The notes beneath the pieces are model-generated. The model had not been told where the DNA came from. It made no database searches and saw nothing but the letters and a program-made list of their open reading frames with translations. Made by a program: the position numbers and the translations under genes. Positions 33,972 to 42,167 of a stretch of DNA of 64,000 bases are shown one piece after another. The DNA is taken from contig DASQWB010000141.1 of the NCBI GenBank assembly GCA_035640455.1, forward strand, positions 13,893 to 77,892. Reading direction: 5' to 3'. Every line of letters begins with the position of its first letter. The first letter of the stretch is position 1. The DNA comes from AC-50 sp035640455. Its GTDB lineage: Bacteria; Actinomycetota; Thermoleophilia; Gaiellales; Gaiellaceae.

Positions 33972-34805
33972 CTAGCCGAGGCCTGGGCCGGTGACGCGGC
34001 GGACGCCGGCCGGCGTGCGGACGAAGACCTGGCGGCTGTAGTAGTCGAAGTACGCGCGGCGGTCGCGCTCGATCTGACGCGCGTAGCGCAGCACGGCGTC
34101 GACGTAGAGCGGCGAGGGGTTGTAGGCGTAGAGCGCGCGCCGGTAGCTGCGCGGCGCGCCGGCGGCGCGCAGGTAGTTGGCGGCGCCGAGGATCGCGTCG
34201 CGCGGGTCGTGGATGTCCCCGCCGAGGCCGTACCGCCGCCAGCTCGACGGGAGGAACTGCATCGGCCCCTGCGCTCCGGCGGTGCTCCTGTTGCGGAGCT
34301 TGTTGAACGCCGACTCGACGAAGTTCACCGCGGCGAGCACCTCCCAGCGGACGTGGAAGCGCCGCTGCGCCTGGCGGTAATAGCGGAGCAGGAGCCGAGC
34401 CGGGAGCGCACGCCCGATGCGAATCGCCGAAAGAGGAATCGGCCGCCCCAGCCGCTGGAGCTCGCGCTGCGCCGCGACCTCGTCCCGCACCTGGCGCGCC
34501 ATCGCGGCCGGCAGCCGCGAGAGCACCGCCCGCGCAGGCCGCGGTCGAGCGGCGAGCTTGCGCTCGATCCGCTGCTCGTAGAGCACCTCGAGCGTCACCC
34601 GCGCAGGCGGGGCGCCGCTTCGGCCTCCCCACGTCCCGATGTCAGCTCGGGCCGCGTGACGCGTGCGCTCGAGCGCCTGCGCCAGGCGCGCCGATCCCCG
34701 CGGGAGCGGCGTGTGGGGAGCGGGCGGCGGCGCGGATACGAAGAGCGCCCCGACGGCGAGGAGCGTTAGCGGAGAAGAGCCGATAGCGATCGGGTGCAGG
34801 GACAC
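33972..34805 (-). CDS. Lytic transglycosylase (SLT domain), exported
   Basis: A 277-residue peptidoglycan hydrolase. The C-terminal 140 residues form a lysozyme-like SLT domain: catalytic Glu in AAVNFVESAFNKLRNRS, GAQGPMQFLPSSWRRYGLGG and RALYAYNPSPLYVDAVLRYA. The N-terminus has a hydrophobic signal (LTLLAVGALFVSAPPPAP). I chose the GTG start, which overlaps the end of the phosphoesterase gene by 40 bases. The enzyme would cleave glycan strands to non-reducing 1,6-anhydro ends outside the membrane. Confidence 0.85.
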   Translation of the reverse strand: MSLHPIAIGSSPLTLLAVGALFVSAPPPAPHTPLPRGSARLAQALERTRHAARADIGTWGGRSGAPPARVTLEVLYEQRIERKLAARPRPARAVLSRLPAAMARQVRDEVAAQRELQRLGRPIPLSAIRIGRALPARLLLRYYRQAQRRFHVRWEVLAAVNFVESAFNKLRNRSTAGAQGPMQFLPSSWRRYGLGGDIHDPRDAILGAANYLRAAGAPRSYRRALYAYNPSPLYVDAVLRYARQIERDRRAYFDYYSRQVFVRTPAGVRRVTGPGLG

Positions 34806-35707
34806 GCTGCGCCGCGCAGGCGCGGCAGGCGCCACGCGTCTTCGATCGTGCGGAGGATGGAGTAGTGGTCGTACTCGAGCGCGGACTGGACGCCGCGGCG
34901 CGCGGCGGGCCCGGCGACGACCGTCGCGATGCGACCGCCCGCCGCTCCACCGCAGCAGCCGGCGCGGTCGTTGCCCTCGTCGTACGTGAGGAAGACGACC
35001 CCGCGCGAGCCGACCGCCCGTAGGAGTCGCGGCACCAGCCGCGACAGGAAGAGGTCGGCGTCGCCGATCGAACAGTTGTGCGAGTTGTGGCAGTTGTTCG
35101 GGCTGATCCAGACGAATCGGGGCAGGGCCTTCGCCGCCAGGTCCTTGTAGAGCCGGTCGAACGGCACGACATGGCGACAGCGGCGCGGATTCGAGGCCAC
35201 GTTGGGGTAGTACATGAACGGGTTGTGCTCCTTCACGTACTGTTTGGGCGCCTCGGGGCCGCGAAAGCACGCCGTCGGCATCGACTCCAGGTACGCCTTC
35301 CAGGAGATGTGCGCGCGCTCGAGCTGGTCGACGATGTTGCGCGCGGCGAAGCTGCAGTCGGTGCAGTTCTCGGCGACGCCAAACGTGGTGCCGCTCGTCA
35401 GCCCGAGGTAGTTCGGCAGGGATGGCCGCCGGAGCGCGTAGAAGTTCGAGGCGAATGCGTACCTCGATGCGAGGCCGTTGAAGTACGGCGCCTCGGACGA
35501 GCCGATCACCTCGTCGCAGCCCTTGTTCTCCATCACGAGGATCACGACCCGGTGGAGACGCGGAACCTTTCTCCGAGTCGTGGCGTTCGGCGGCGGGTCG
35601 CCGCCGCACTGGATGCCTCCGGCCGCGATGCTCTCGCGCGAGTCCGAGCACGCCGTCAGGAGCGCGAATGCCACCAACACCAGCAGCGGCAGCACGCGAC
35701 GGACCAT
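34766..35707 (-). CDS. Exported phosphoesterase-family lipoprotein
   Basis: A 313-residue lipoprotein (lipobox ALLTAC) of the alkaline-phosphatase-like phosphoesterase family (PF04185, phospholipase C / acid phosphatase type). Visible motifs: VVILVMENKGCDEVIGSSEA for the metal site, NFYALRRPSLPNYLGLTSGT, ISPNNCHNSHN and VVFLTYDEGND. Metal-dependent hydrolysis of phosphate esters at the cell surface is expected; the substrate is not known. It is ten bases downstream of the GT39-like gene on the same strand. Confidence 0.83.
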   Translation of the reverse strand: MVRRVLPLLVLVAFALLTACSDSRESIAAGGIQCGGDPPPNATTRRKVPRLHRVVILVMENKGCDEVIGSSEAPYFNGLASRYAFASNFYALRRPSLPNYLGLTSGTTFGVAENCTDCSFAARNIVDQLERAHISWKAYLESMPTACFRGPEAPKQYVKEHNPFMYYPNVASNPRRCRHVVPFDRLYKDLAAKALPRFVWISPNNCHNSHNCSIGDADLFLSRLVPRLLRAVGSRGVVFLTYDEGNDRAGCCGGAAGGRIATVVAGPAARRGVQSALEYDHYSILRTIEDAWRLPRLRGAACPCTRSLSALLR

Positions 35708-35717
35708 CCGCTCGGCC

Positions 35718-37193
35718 TCAGTCTGCCCTTGCTGATGGCTCGTACAACCGAACCTCGAGACCGGCGAAGAGCCGCCGCCGGCGTAGCTCGGCACGGCGTT
35801 CGACGGTCGCCAGGAGGCGGGCCCGGTTCACCCGCTTCGCGTGCACGCGCTCGTTCTCGGGCCGGCTGAGGAGGAGCCACACCCGGCCGCGCGAGGCGGC
35901 GTCGCCGATCGCGGCCAGCTCCGCCTGCGTGATCCACGTGTGCCGGTAGTCCCCGACCAGGTCGAAGCGCCCGTACGGCGAGGCCGGCAGAAGCGACCGC
36001 GGGAGCGTCCGGGCTCCGGTCCGCCGGGCGTAGTACTCGAACGGGATCCGCCGGGACGTGCGGTAGAACGCCGCTGCGTCGCCGGGTCGCTCGTTCGCCA
36101 GCACGAACTCCGTCGCGGCCCGGAAGTCCTCTTGCGGCTTTCCCTGCGTCTGGAGCACGTGCAGGGACGAGAGCGCGAGCACGAGCGCGCCGGCCGCGGT
36201 CGTCGCCGGCAGCGGCAGCCGAGCCAGCCCAGCCGCCACCAGCAGGACGATCCCGGGCAGGGCGACGATCAGGAAGCGGGGAGCAAACAACGGCTTTCCG
36301 AGCGAGACGACGATGGCGCCGACGACGGGGGTCGCGGCCCACGTGGCAGCGTTCACCATCGGCCAGTCGCGCCGCCACCCGCGGCGCCGCAGCCACGCCG
36401 CCCCGGCGAGCAGCACGGCCAGCCCGTACAGCGCGAGGAGAGATCGCATGCCGCCTGCGAGCATCCGCAGCGCGTCCACGACAGATGACGGCGTCGGACG
36501 CGTCAGGTGCGAGACCTGTCCGGCGTCGCGATAGAGCGCGAACAGGGCAAGCGGCGCCACGAGGACGCCGACCCCGCCCAGCCGGAGCAGCTGCGCCCGC
36601 AGGGGTCGTCCAGCTACCGCCAGGGCGAGCAGGTGACCCGCGAGGACGAAGGCCGCGAAGTAGTGGGCGTACAGCGCGAGGGCGCCGACGACGACGTATG
36701 CCGCGTCGAGACTCCGCGTCGCCCGCTCTACCTGCAGCCTCAGGAAGAGCACCGTCGCCAGGGTCGTGAGCAGGAGGACGAGCGCATACGAGCGCGCCTC
36801 CTGCGCGTAGCGGAGGAAGAAGCCGTTTACGGCCAGGAGCAGCGCGGCGAGCGTCGCGATTCTTCGGTCGAACAGCCGCTCGGCGGCCCGGTAGAGGACG
36901 GCGACGGCCAGGACGCCCGCGAGCAACGAGAGCAGGCGGACGACCGCCTCCCCGTCGCCGAGCGCAGTCCACGGACGGAGCAGGAAGTAGTAGAGCGACA
37001 TGTTCGCCTGGCTCTCCGAGACCACCCGCCAGAACTCTCCGAACGGCTTCCGCGCGAGAGTGACGCTGAACGCCTCGTCGCCCCACAGGCTCCGGGAGCC
37101 GAGGTGGTAGAGGCCGAGGCCGGACGCGACGGCGACGGCCGCCGCGGCGCCCGACAACCGGCGCGAGCGGAGGCGGACCGCCGCGACCGTCAC
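35718..37193 (-). CDS. GT39/ArnT-like membrane glycosyltransferase
   Basis: A 491-residue membrane protein with about ten helices. The first loop carries SLWGDEAFSVTLARKPFGEF and YFLLRPWTALGDGEAVVRLL, matching the Asp/Glu-bearing first loop of PMT/ArnT-type (GT-C) enzymes, which move sugar from a lipid carrier onto lipids or proteins outside the membrane. The C-terminal 120 residues are soluble. It overlaps the previous gene by GTGA. Confidence 0.82.
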   Translation of the reverse strand: MTVAAVRLRSRRLSGAAAAVAVASGLGLYHLGSRSLWGDEAFSVTLARKPFGEFWRVVSESQANMSLYYFLLRPWTALGDGEAVVRLLSLLAGVLAVAVLYRAAERLFDRRIATLAALLLAVNGFFLRYAQEARSYALVLLLTTLATVLFLRLQVERATRSLDAAYVVVGALALYAHYFAAFVLAGHLLALAVAGRPLRAQLLRLGGVGVLVAPLALFALYRDAGQVSHLTRPTPSSVVDALRMLAGGMRSLLALYGLAVLLAGAAWLRRRGWRRDWPMVNAATWAATPVVGAIVVSLGKPLFAPRFLIVALPGIVLLVAAGLARLPLPATTAAGALVLALSSLHVLQTQGKPQEDFRAATEFVLANERPGDAAAFYRTSRRIPFEYYARRTGARTLPRSLLPASPYGRFDLVGDYRHTWITQAELAAIGDAASRGRVWLLLSRPENERVHAKRVNRARLLATVERRAELRRRRLFAGLEVRLYEPSARAD

Positions 37194-37942
37194 CGCTCGG
37201 CGCGCAAGGAGACCGCTCGGCCGAAGCGGGCGAGGTACGCGAGCACCACGAGGATGAAGAGCGTCGTCCCGATCATCTCGAGGTTCTCCTCGAAGGTCGA
37301 CAGGACGAGCAGGCCCGTCGACTTGCTCCCGTGCCCCTCCGCCCACCAGCCGCTGATCGCTTCGACACCGGCGGCGCCCGAGACGTAGATCGCCGCCGAG
37401 ACCAGGATGCCGAGCAGCGTGCTCGCGGGCAGAGCGACCAAGAACTGCAGGTACGTGATCCCGACGAAGAGCGCGAGCGCGAGCATCGGGATCACCCCGG
37501 CGTAGTGGAGCGGCCCGTGCAGGTTGAGGTGGCCCCGGAGCCAGGAGCCGATCCGCTCGTGGATCTCCGCCGTCTCGTCGAGCGAGAGCACCACGTACAC
37601 GAGCGAGAGTCCGGCCCAATGGCGGCCCCAGCGCGCCTTTCGCGCGAGCGCATCGAGCGCGACGAGCGCCACCACCCCCGCTGCGGTAAAGAGGAGCGCG
37701 GAGGAGAACCACGTCGGGACGTTCGCCTCGCGGTCGAGCGACCACGTCTGGAAGAAGCGCCCGCCGTGGTGGTGGCGTTGGTGGTAGAGGACCAGCGCGA
37801 TCGCGTTGAAGACGTTCAGCACCAAGATCGCCGGGACGATCACAGACAGCAGCAGCCGCGGCGTGATCGCGACGACCGCGCTCCGCTCCTCGACGATCGG
37901 CGGTGCAGCGACGGCGCCGCCCGCCGGAGATTCAGTTCTCAC
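37190..37942 (-). CDS. Multi-pass membrane protein with a DETAEIHE motif
   Basis: A 250-residue membrane protein with six helices. A conserved-looking acidic motif LDETAEIHERIGSWLRG lies between two of them, and FEENLEMIGTT lies near the end, so there may be a metal site or proton-linked site in the membrane. The family is known to me only as a conserved membrane protein of polysaccharide or glycosyltransferase operons. The GTG start has GGGGGAGATCGAG. Joined to the GT39-like gene by GTGA. Confidence 0.7.
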   Translation of the reverse strand: MRTESPAGGAVAAPPIVEERSAVVAITPRLLLSVIVPAILVLNVFNAIALVLYHQRHHHGGRFFQTWSLDREANVPTWFSSALLFTAAGVVALVALDALARKARWGRHWAGLSLVYVVLSLDETAEIHERIGSWLRGHLNLHGPLHYAGVIPMLALALFVGITYLQFLVALPASTLLGILVSAAIYVSGAAGVEAISGWWAEGHGSKSTGLLVLSTFEENLEMIGTTLFILVVLAYLARFGRAVSLRAER

Positions 37943-38002
37943 CTCGATCTCCCCCTCACCTGCCGGTGTCCCCTCAGAGCATAGAGAGAAGCTCGGGAAT
38001 GG

Positions 38003-38944
38003 CTAGCGCAGGTCCTTGTTCGACTCCATGTCGAACCACATGGCGAACAAGGTGAACTGGGAGCCGAAGGTCAGGAGCAGCGCGACCAGCACCACCGTCG
38101 CGGCGGTGATCTGGTTCCCCAGCGCACGCAGGACGATTTCCGTGATCCCCAAGGCCAGGCCGAGGATCGACATCAAGAAGCCCAGGAAGTAGAAGAACAC
38201 GAGCGGGTGGAAGTCGCGGATGACGTACTTCTCCTTCATCCGCCAGAAGAAGCCGTTCAGGAGCAGCCAGGAGATCCGCGGCACCACCTTCCGCAGGCGG
38301 ATCCCGCTGCGCTCGCCGACGCCGTAGATCGGCCGTGACGGGAAGTCGCGCACGCGCGCGTTCCACACGTTCAGGTGCACCAGCAGGTCGTTCGGAAAGC
38401 CGTAGCGCTTGTACACGCGGTCGAGGTCGAGCAGCTCCAGGATCGGCCGGCCGATCGCCGTGTAGCCCGCCTGCGAGTCGGCCACGTGCCAGTAACCGGA
38501 GGCGATCTTCGTCAAGAGAGACAGGATCGCGTTCCCCAGGTAGCGCGTCCGCGGGATCAGCTGCCAGGCCTGGCCGGTGAAGAGCCGGTTCGCCTTGTGG
38601 TAGTCGAGCTCGCCGCGCGCGACCGGAAGCGCGAGCGCCTCGAGCTCGTCCGGATCCATCTGGTTGTCGCCGGCCATGACGCACGCCACGTCCATCCGGT
38701 CCTCGATCGCGCGCTTGTAGCCCGTGACGATCGCGGCGCCGACACCCTGGTTCCGCTCGTGGACGATCACCTCGACCTGCGGATCGCCCGTCGCCCGCGC
38801 CGCCTCGGCCGTGCCGTCGGTCGAGTGGTCGTCGACGACGTAGATCCGGTCGACGAAGGTGGGGATGCCCGCGATCGTCTCGGCGATCAGCCGCTCCTCG
38901 TTGTACGCGGGCACGACGACCGCGACGCGCTTGCCTTCGAGCAT
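38003..38944 (-). CDS. GT2 glycosyltransferase with C-terminal membrane helices
   Basis: A 313-residue GT2 (dolichol-phosphate mannosyltransferase-like) enzyme: VAVVVPAYNEERLIAETIAG, metal/nucleotide site VVDDHSTDGTAE and VMAGDNQMDPDELEAL, acceptor region GNAILSLLTKIASGYW, then two membrane helices (LVFFYFLGFLMSILGLALG and TAATVVLVALLLTFGSQFTL). It would load a sugar onto a polyprenyl-phosphate for the polymer. Fourteen bases separate it from the Wzz-like gene. Confidence 0.9.
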   Translation of the reverse strand: MLEGKRVAVVVPAYNEERLIAETIAGIPTFVDRIYVVDDHSTDGTAEAARATGDPQVEVIVHERNQGVGAAIVTGYKRAIEDRMDVACVMAGDNQMDPDELEALALPVARGELDYHKANRLFTGQAWQLIPRTRYLGNAILSLLTKIASGYWHVADSQAGYTAIGRPILELLDLDRVYKRYGFPNDLLVHLNVWNARVRDFPSRPIYGVGERSGIRLRKVVPRISWLLLNGFFWRMKEKYVIRDFHPLVFFYFLGFLMSILGLALGITEIVLRALGNQITAATVVLVALLLTFGSQFTLFAMWFDMESNKDLR

Positions 38945-38957
38945 CCGCCGGAGGAGG

Positions 38958-39845
38958 CTACCGGGCCGGGCGGCGGGCGAAGCGGCCCGCGAGCGGCTCC
39001 CAGAGGAGCGCCGCCGCGACGCCGAGCAGGAGCCCGAGGAAGGCGCCGACGACGGCGGAGTTGCGCTTGCTGCGGGCGGTCGTCTTCGTCCCGACGGCGT
39101 GCGTCAGGATGCGGCCCCGCTCGACGCTCTTGGCCTGCGCGAGCAGCGGTCGGGTGCTCAGCAGGTCCTGCGTCACGACCGAGCGGCGCTGCTCCGCGAT
39201 GCCGATGATCCCGATCGCGGCGAGCTTCTCGGCGCCGGAGAGCGAGCCGAGGAGCGCCTGCTCCTGCGCCAGCCGCTTGTCGAGCGACGCGAGCTCGGCC
39301 TCGTCGGCCTTCACCTGCGCGGTCAGCGTCGCGATCTTCGGGTTCACGTACTGGTCGGAGATCGTCTGGACGACGATCCGCGCGAGCTCGTTCGCGGCCA
39401 GCGCGGCCGTGCGCGGCGAGGGCGCCTTCACGGTGATCGCGAAGAGGGTGTTCGGCACGCCCTTGGCGGTCGTGCCGCCGGCGGCGGGCGTCGCGGAGAC
39501 GGTCATCTGGCGCGGGCGTAGGCCGACGTCGCGCGCGACGCGCTCCTTCGTCGACTGCGCGGCGACGATCTGGCGCACGGCCGAGGCGTTCGTCTGGACG
39601 CTCGGCAGTATCCCGCCGCCGACCGCGAGCGGCGTCCCGAGGCTGACGACCGCCTGGCCGCGGTAGGTGCTGCCACCGCCGACCGCGACGAGGTAGCCGA
39701 CGATCGCGCCCAGGACGAGCCCGACGAGCGGCAGCCACCACCGAGCAGCCACCGAGGCCCAGTAACGGCCGAGATCGACCTCGTCCTCGAGCTCGGGGGG
39801 GACCGGAGCCGGGCGCGGAGCCGGGGAGTCGCGCCGGATGCTCAT
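38958..39845 (-). CDS. Wzz-type polysaccharide chain-length determinant
   Basis: A 295-residue protein with the build of Wzz/YveK proteins: first membrane helix (LPLVGLVLGAIVGYLVAVGG, about residues 39-58), a periplasmic or outer-face helical domain, and second helix (SAVVGAFLGLLLGVAAALLW, about 262-281). It sets the length of the polymer, or acts with a tyrosine kinase in Gram-positives; no kinase domain is fused. Its ATG overlaps the stop of the epimerase gene (ATGA). Confidence 0.86.
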   Translation of the reverse strand: MSIRRDSPAPRPAPVPPELEDEVDLGRYWASVAARWWLPLVGLVLGAIVGYLVAVGGGSTYRGQAVVSLGTPLAVGGGILPSVQTNASAVRQIVAAQSTKERVARDVGLRPRQMTVSATPAAGGTTAKGVPNTLFAITVKAPSPRTAALAANELARIVVQTISDQYVNPKIATLTAQVKADEAELASLDKRLAQEQALLGSLSGAEKLAAIGIIGIAEQRRSVVTQDLLSTRPLLAQAKSVERGRILTHAVGTKTTARSKRNSAVVGAFLGLLLGVAAALLWEPLAGRFARRPAR

Positions 39846-40759
39846 CGGGCGGCGACTCTAGCCGAGGCCCAGGACCACTGTTCCCGCAACCCGTCTTCGA
39901 GGCCGACGCGCGGCGCCCAGCCGAGATCGGCGCGGATGCGAGAGACGTCGGCGGCGGTGCGGCGCACGTCCCCGGCCGCGGGTGGGCCGACGCGGAGCTC
40001 GAGCGGGCGGCCGGCGATCCGCTCTAGAGCTGTGATCGCCTCGCGCATCGTCGCCTCCTGGCCGCCGCCGACGTTGTAGATCACGCCCGCCGGGGCGCGG
40101 TCCATCGCGGCGATCGTCGCCGCCACGGCGTCGCCGACATACGTGAAGCTCCGCGACTGCGAGCCGTCGCCGTAGAGCTCGAAGGGCGTGCCGACGGCGA
40201 GCGCCTCGACGACGCGGGCCAGCGCCATGTCCGGCCGCTGCCGCGGCCCATAGACGGTGAAGTAGCGCAGGACGACGACGTCGAGGCCGAAGCTCTGCGC
40301 GTACGCGCGCGCAAGGTGCTCGCAGGCGAGCTTCGTGATCCCGTACGGCGAGATGGGCTGGGGAGGCGTGTCCTCCGGGGTCGGGTACGTCTCGGCCTCG
40401 CCGTAGATGGACGAGGACGAGGCGAGGACGACGCGCATGCCGGCCGCGGCCGCCGTCTCGAACACGCGCTGCGTCGCAAGGACGTTCCGGCGCACGTAGT
40501 CGACGAAGACGGCACCGAAGCTGCGGACGCCCGGCTGGCCGGCGAGGTGGAAGACGCCGTCGGCGCCGGTCAGGTCGAGGGCCTCCTCGGCCAGGTCGAG
40601 CCGGACCACGTCCAAGCCGCGCGCGTTCTCCTCCTTCCGCGCGGGGTCGTAGTAGTCGGTGAAGCAGTCGATGCCGGCCACTTCGTGGCCGGCTAGCTGG
40701 AGCGCCTCCGCTAGATGCGAGCCGATGAAGCCCGCGGCACCGGTGACGACGTACTTCAC
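39842..40759 (-). CDS. NAD-dependent sugar-nucleotide epimerase/dehydratase
   Basis: A 305-residue extended short-chain dehydrogenase: NAD-binding VTGAAGFIGSHLAEAL, HLAGQPGVRSF, catalytic SSSSIYGEAE and YGITK (Y-x3-K), and RYFTVYGPRQRPDMALAR. This pattern fits UDP-glucuronate/galactose 4-epimerases. Given the glucuronyl epimerase-like gene nearby, a UDP-glucuronate 4-epimerase is plausible, but the substrate cannot be proved here. Joined by GTGA to the propeller gene upstream and by ATGA to wzz-like downstream. Confidence 0.9.
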   Translation of the reverse strand: MKYVVTGAAGFIGSHLAEALQLAGHEVAGIDCFTDYYDPARKEENARGLDVVRLDLAEEALDLTGADGVFHLAGQPGVRSFGAVFVDYVRRNVLATQRVFETAAAAGMRVVLASSSSIYGEAETYPTPEDTPPQPISPYGITKLACEHLARAYAQSFGLDVVVLRYFTVYGPRQRPDMALARVVEALAVGTPFELYGDGSQSRSFTYVGDAVAATIAAMDRAPAGVIYNVGGGQEATMREAITALERIAGRPLELRVGPPAAGDVRRTAADVSRIRADLGWAPRVGLEDGLREQWSWASARVAAR

Positions 40760-42003
40760 CGCTTCGGCACCAGCCCGTAGACGCGGGTGTAGCCCACGAG
40801 GTAGAGCCGCTTCTGGTCGGCGACGACGGGCGAGTACTTCCCGTCCGGGAACGTCCAGACCTGCTTGCCGGTGAGGGCGTTGAGCGCGTATGTGCGCTGG
40901 GCAAGGGTGGCGAAGTAGACGATGCCGCCGATGATCGTCGGCGAGCCGGAGATCGGCCCGTTCGCGTGGAAGCTCCAGCGGACGTCGCCGGTCGCGGCGT
41001 CGAAGCAATAGAAGGTGTGGTCGTAGGAGCCGGCGTAGACGCGTCGGTTCCAGACGGCAGGCGAGCTGTAGACGTACCCGCCCGTCCCGTGCGACCAGCG
41101 AAGCTTGCCGCTCGTCGCGCCGAACGAGTAGACCTTGCCGTCGGTGGCGCCGATGTAGACGCGTCCGTAGGCGACCGCAGGTGTGGAATAGAAGGTGCCG
41201 AGGCCGCCGAGCCGCGACTGCGCCGACGCGCGCCAGATGAGCCGGCCGGTGCGCGCGTTCAGGGCGTAGACGTGGCCGTCGTAGGAGCCGACGAAGACGC
41301 GGTTGCCCGAAAGCGCCACGCCTCCCTTCACCTTGCCGCCGGTCTGGTAGCTCCAGCGGATGCGGCCGGTGTGCTCGTCGAGCGCGTAGACCTTGCCGCG
41401 CCAGTCGCCGACGTAGACGCGGCCGTTCGCGACGAGCGGCGAGGACTCGGTCGGGCCGATCCTCTTGATCCAGCGCGGCTTGCCGTTGCCGACCGCGAGC
41501 GCGACGACCTCGCCGTCGAGCCCGGAGCGCGTCTGGTTGCACGCGCCGCGGTTCAGGAAGCTCGCGAAGACCGTGCTTCGGTCGAGCGCGGGCGAAGCGG
41601 CGGTGCAGCGGTGCGTGGCGAAGGTCCAGGCGCGGCGGCCGGTCTTCGTGCTCACGGCGAAGAGGTCGCCGGGATTATTCGAGAGGAAGAGACGGCCGTA
41701 GCCGACCGCGGGCGGGAACTCGAGCAGGTTCCCGCCGCGGGCGATCCAGAGCCGCCGGAAGGGCGGGCGCAGGCGCAGGTCGGGGGCCGCCCGCAGGCGC
41801 GCGTCGTCGCGGCTGTACGTCGGCCACGGCACCCGCTCCGCCTGGGTCGGCGTGCGCTTCGGCGTCGTCTGCGTCGTCACGAACTCGACGCTGGCCGAGC
41901 CGCGGATGTTCCGGCCTTGGTGCTTCTTGTAGAGGACGTAGCCGATCACGGCGCCGCCGGCGAGGACGAGGAGCGCGACCGCGGCGAAGAGGAGCTTCCT
42001 CAC
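40756..42003 (-). CDS. Membrane-anchored PQQ-type beta-propeller protein
   Basis: A 415-residue protein with one N-terminal membrane helix (LLFAAVALLVLAGGAVIGYV) and about seven PQQ-type blades, for example GRVYVGDWRGKVYALDEHTG, NRVFVGSYDGHVYALNARTG and GRVYIGATDGKVYSFGATSG. It has no catalytic cap residues of PQQ dehydrogenases, so it is likely a scaffold or binding protein like BamB. It is a paralogue of the propeller three genes upstream. GTG start overlaps the small gene's stop (GTGA). Confidence 0.85.
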   Translation of the reverse strand: MRKLLFAAVALLVLAGGAVIGYVLYKKHQGRNIRGSASVEFVTTQTTPKRTPTQAERVPWPTYSRDDARLRAAPDLRLRPPFRRLWIARGGNLLEFPPAVGYGRLFLSNNPGDLFAVSTKTGRRAWTFATHRCTAASPALDRSTVFASFLNRGACNQTRSGLDGEVVALAVGNGKPRWIKRIGPTESSPLVANGRVYVGDWRGKVYALDEHTGRIRWSYQTGGKVKGGVALSGNRVFVGSYDGHVYALNARTGRLIWRASAQSRLGGLGTFYSTPAVAYGRVYIGATDGKVYSFGATSGKLRWSHGTGGYVYSSPAVWNRRVYAGSYDHTFYCFDAATGDVRWSFHANGPISGSPTIIGGIVYFATLAQRTYALNALTGKQVWTFPDGKYSPVVADQKRLYLVGYTRVYGLVPKR

Positions 42004-42158
42004 GTCCGTTCCAGCGCCTCGAGCTCCACTGCGAGGCCGCTTACGCCGTCGCTTCCGTTCACGCGCACGCGGTCGAGCGTGTAGGACGAGGCGGATCGAT
42101 CGAGTGCGGCGGCGGCGAGTGCGCCGAGACCGGCGAGGACGATGAGGACGCGGCGCAC
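42000..42158 (-). CDS. Small exported protein between epimerase and propeller genes
   Basis: A 52-residue frame too short for most gene callers: signal-like RRVLIVLAGLGALAAAALDR, then a short polar tail SYTLDRVRVNGSDGVSGLAV. Its GTG is nine bases behind the C5-epimerase-like stop and its TGA overlaps the propeller start as GTGA, the overlap style of this operon. Third positions are GC-biased. I think it is real but cannot name it. Confidence 0.5.
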   Translation of the reverse strand: MRRVLIVLAGLGALAAAALDRSASSYTLDRVRVNGSDGVSGLAVELEALERT

Positions 42159-42167
42159 GGGGGGAGG

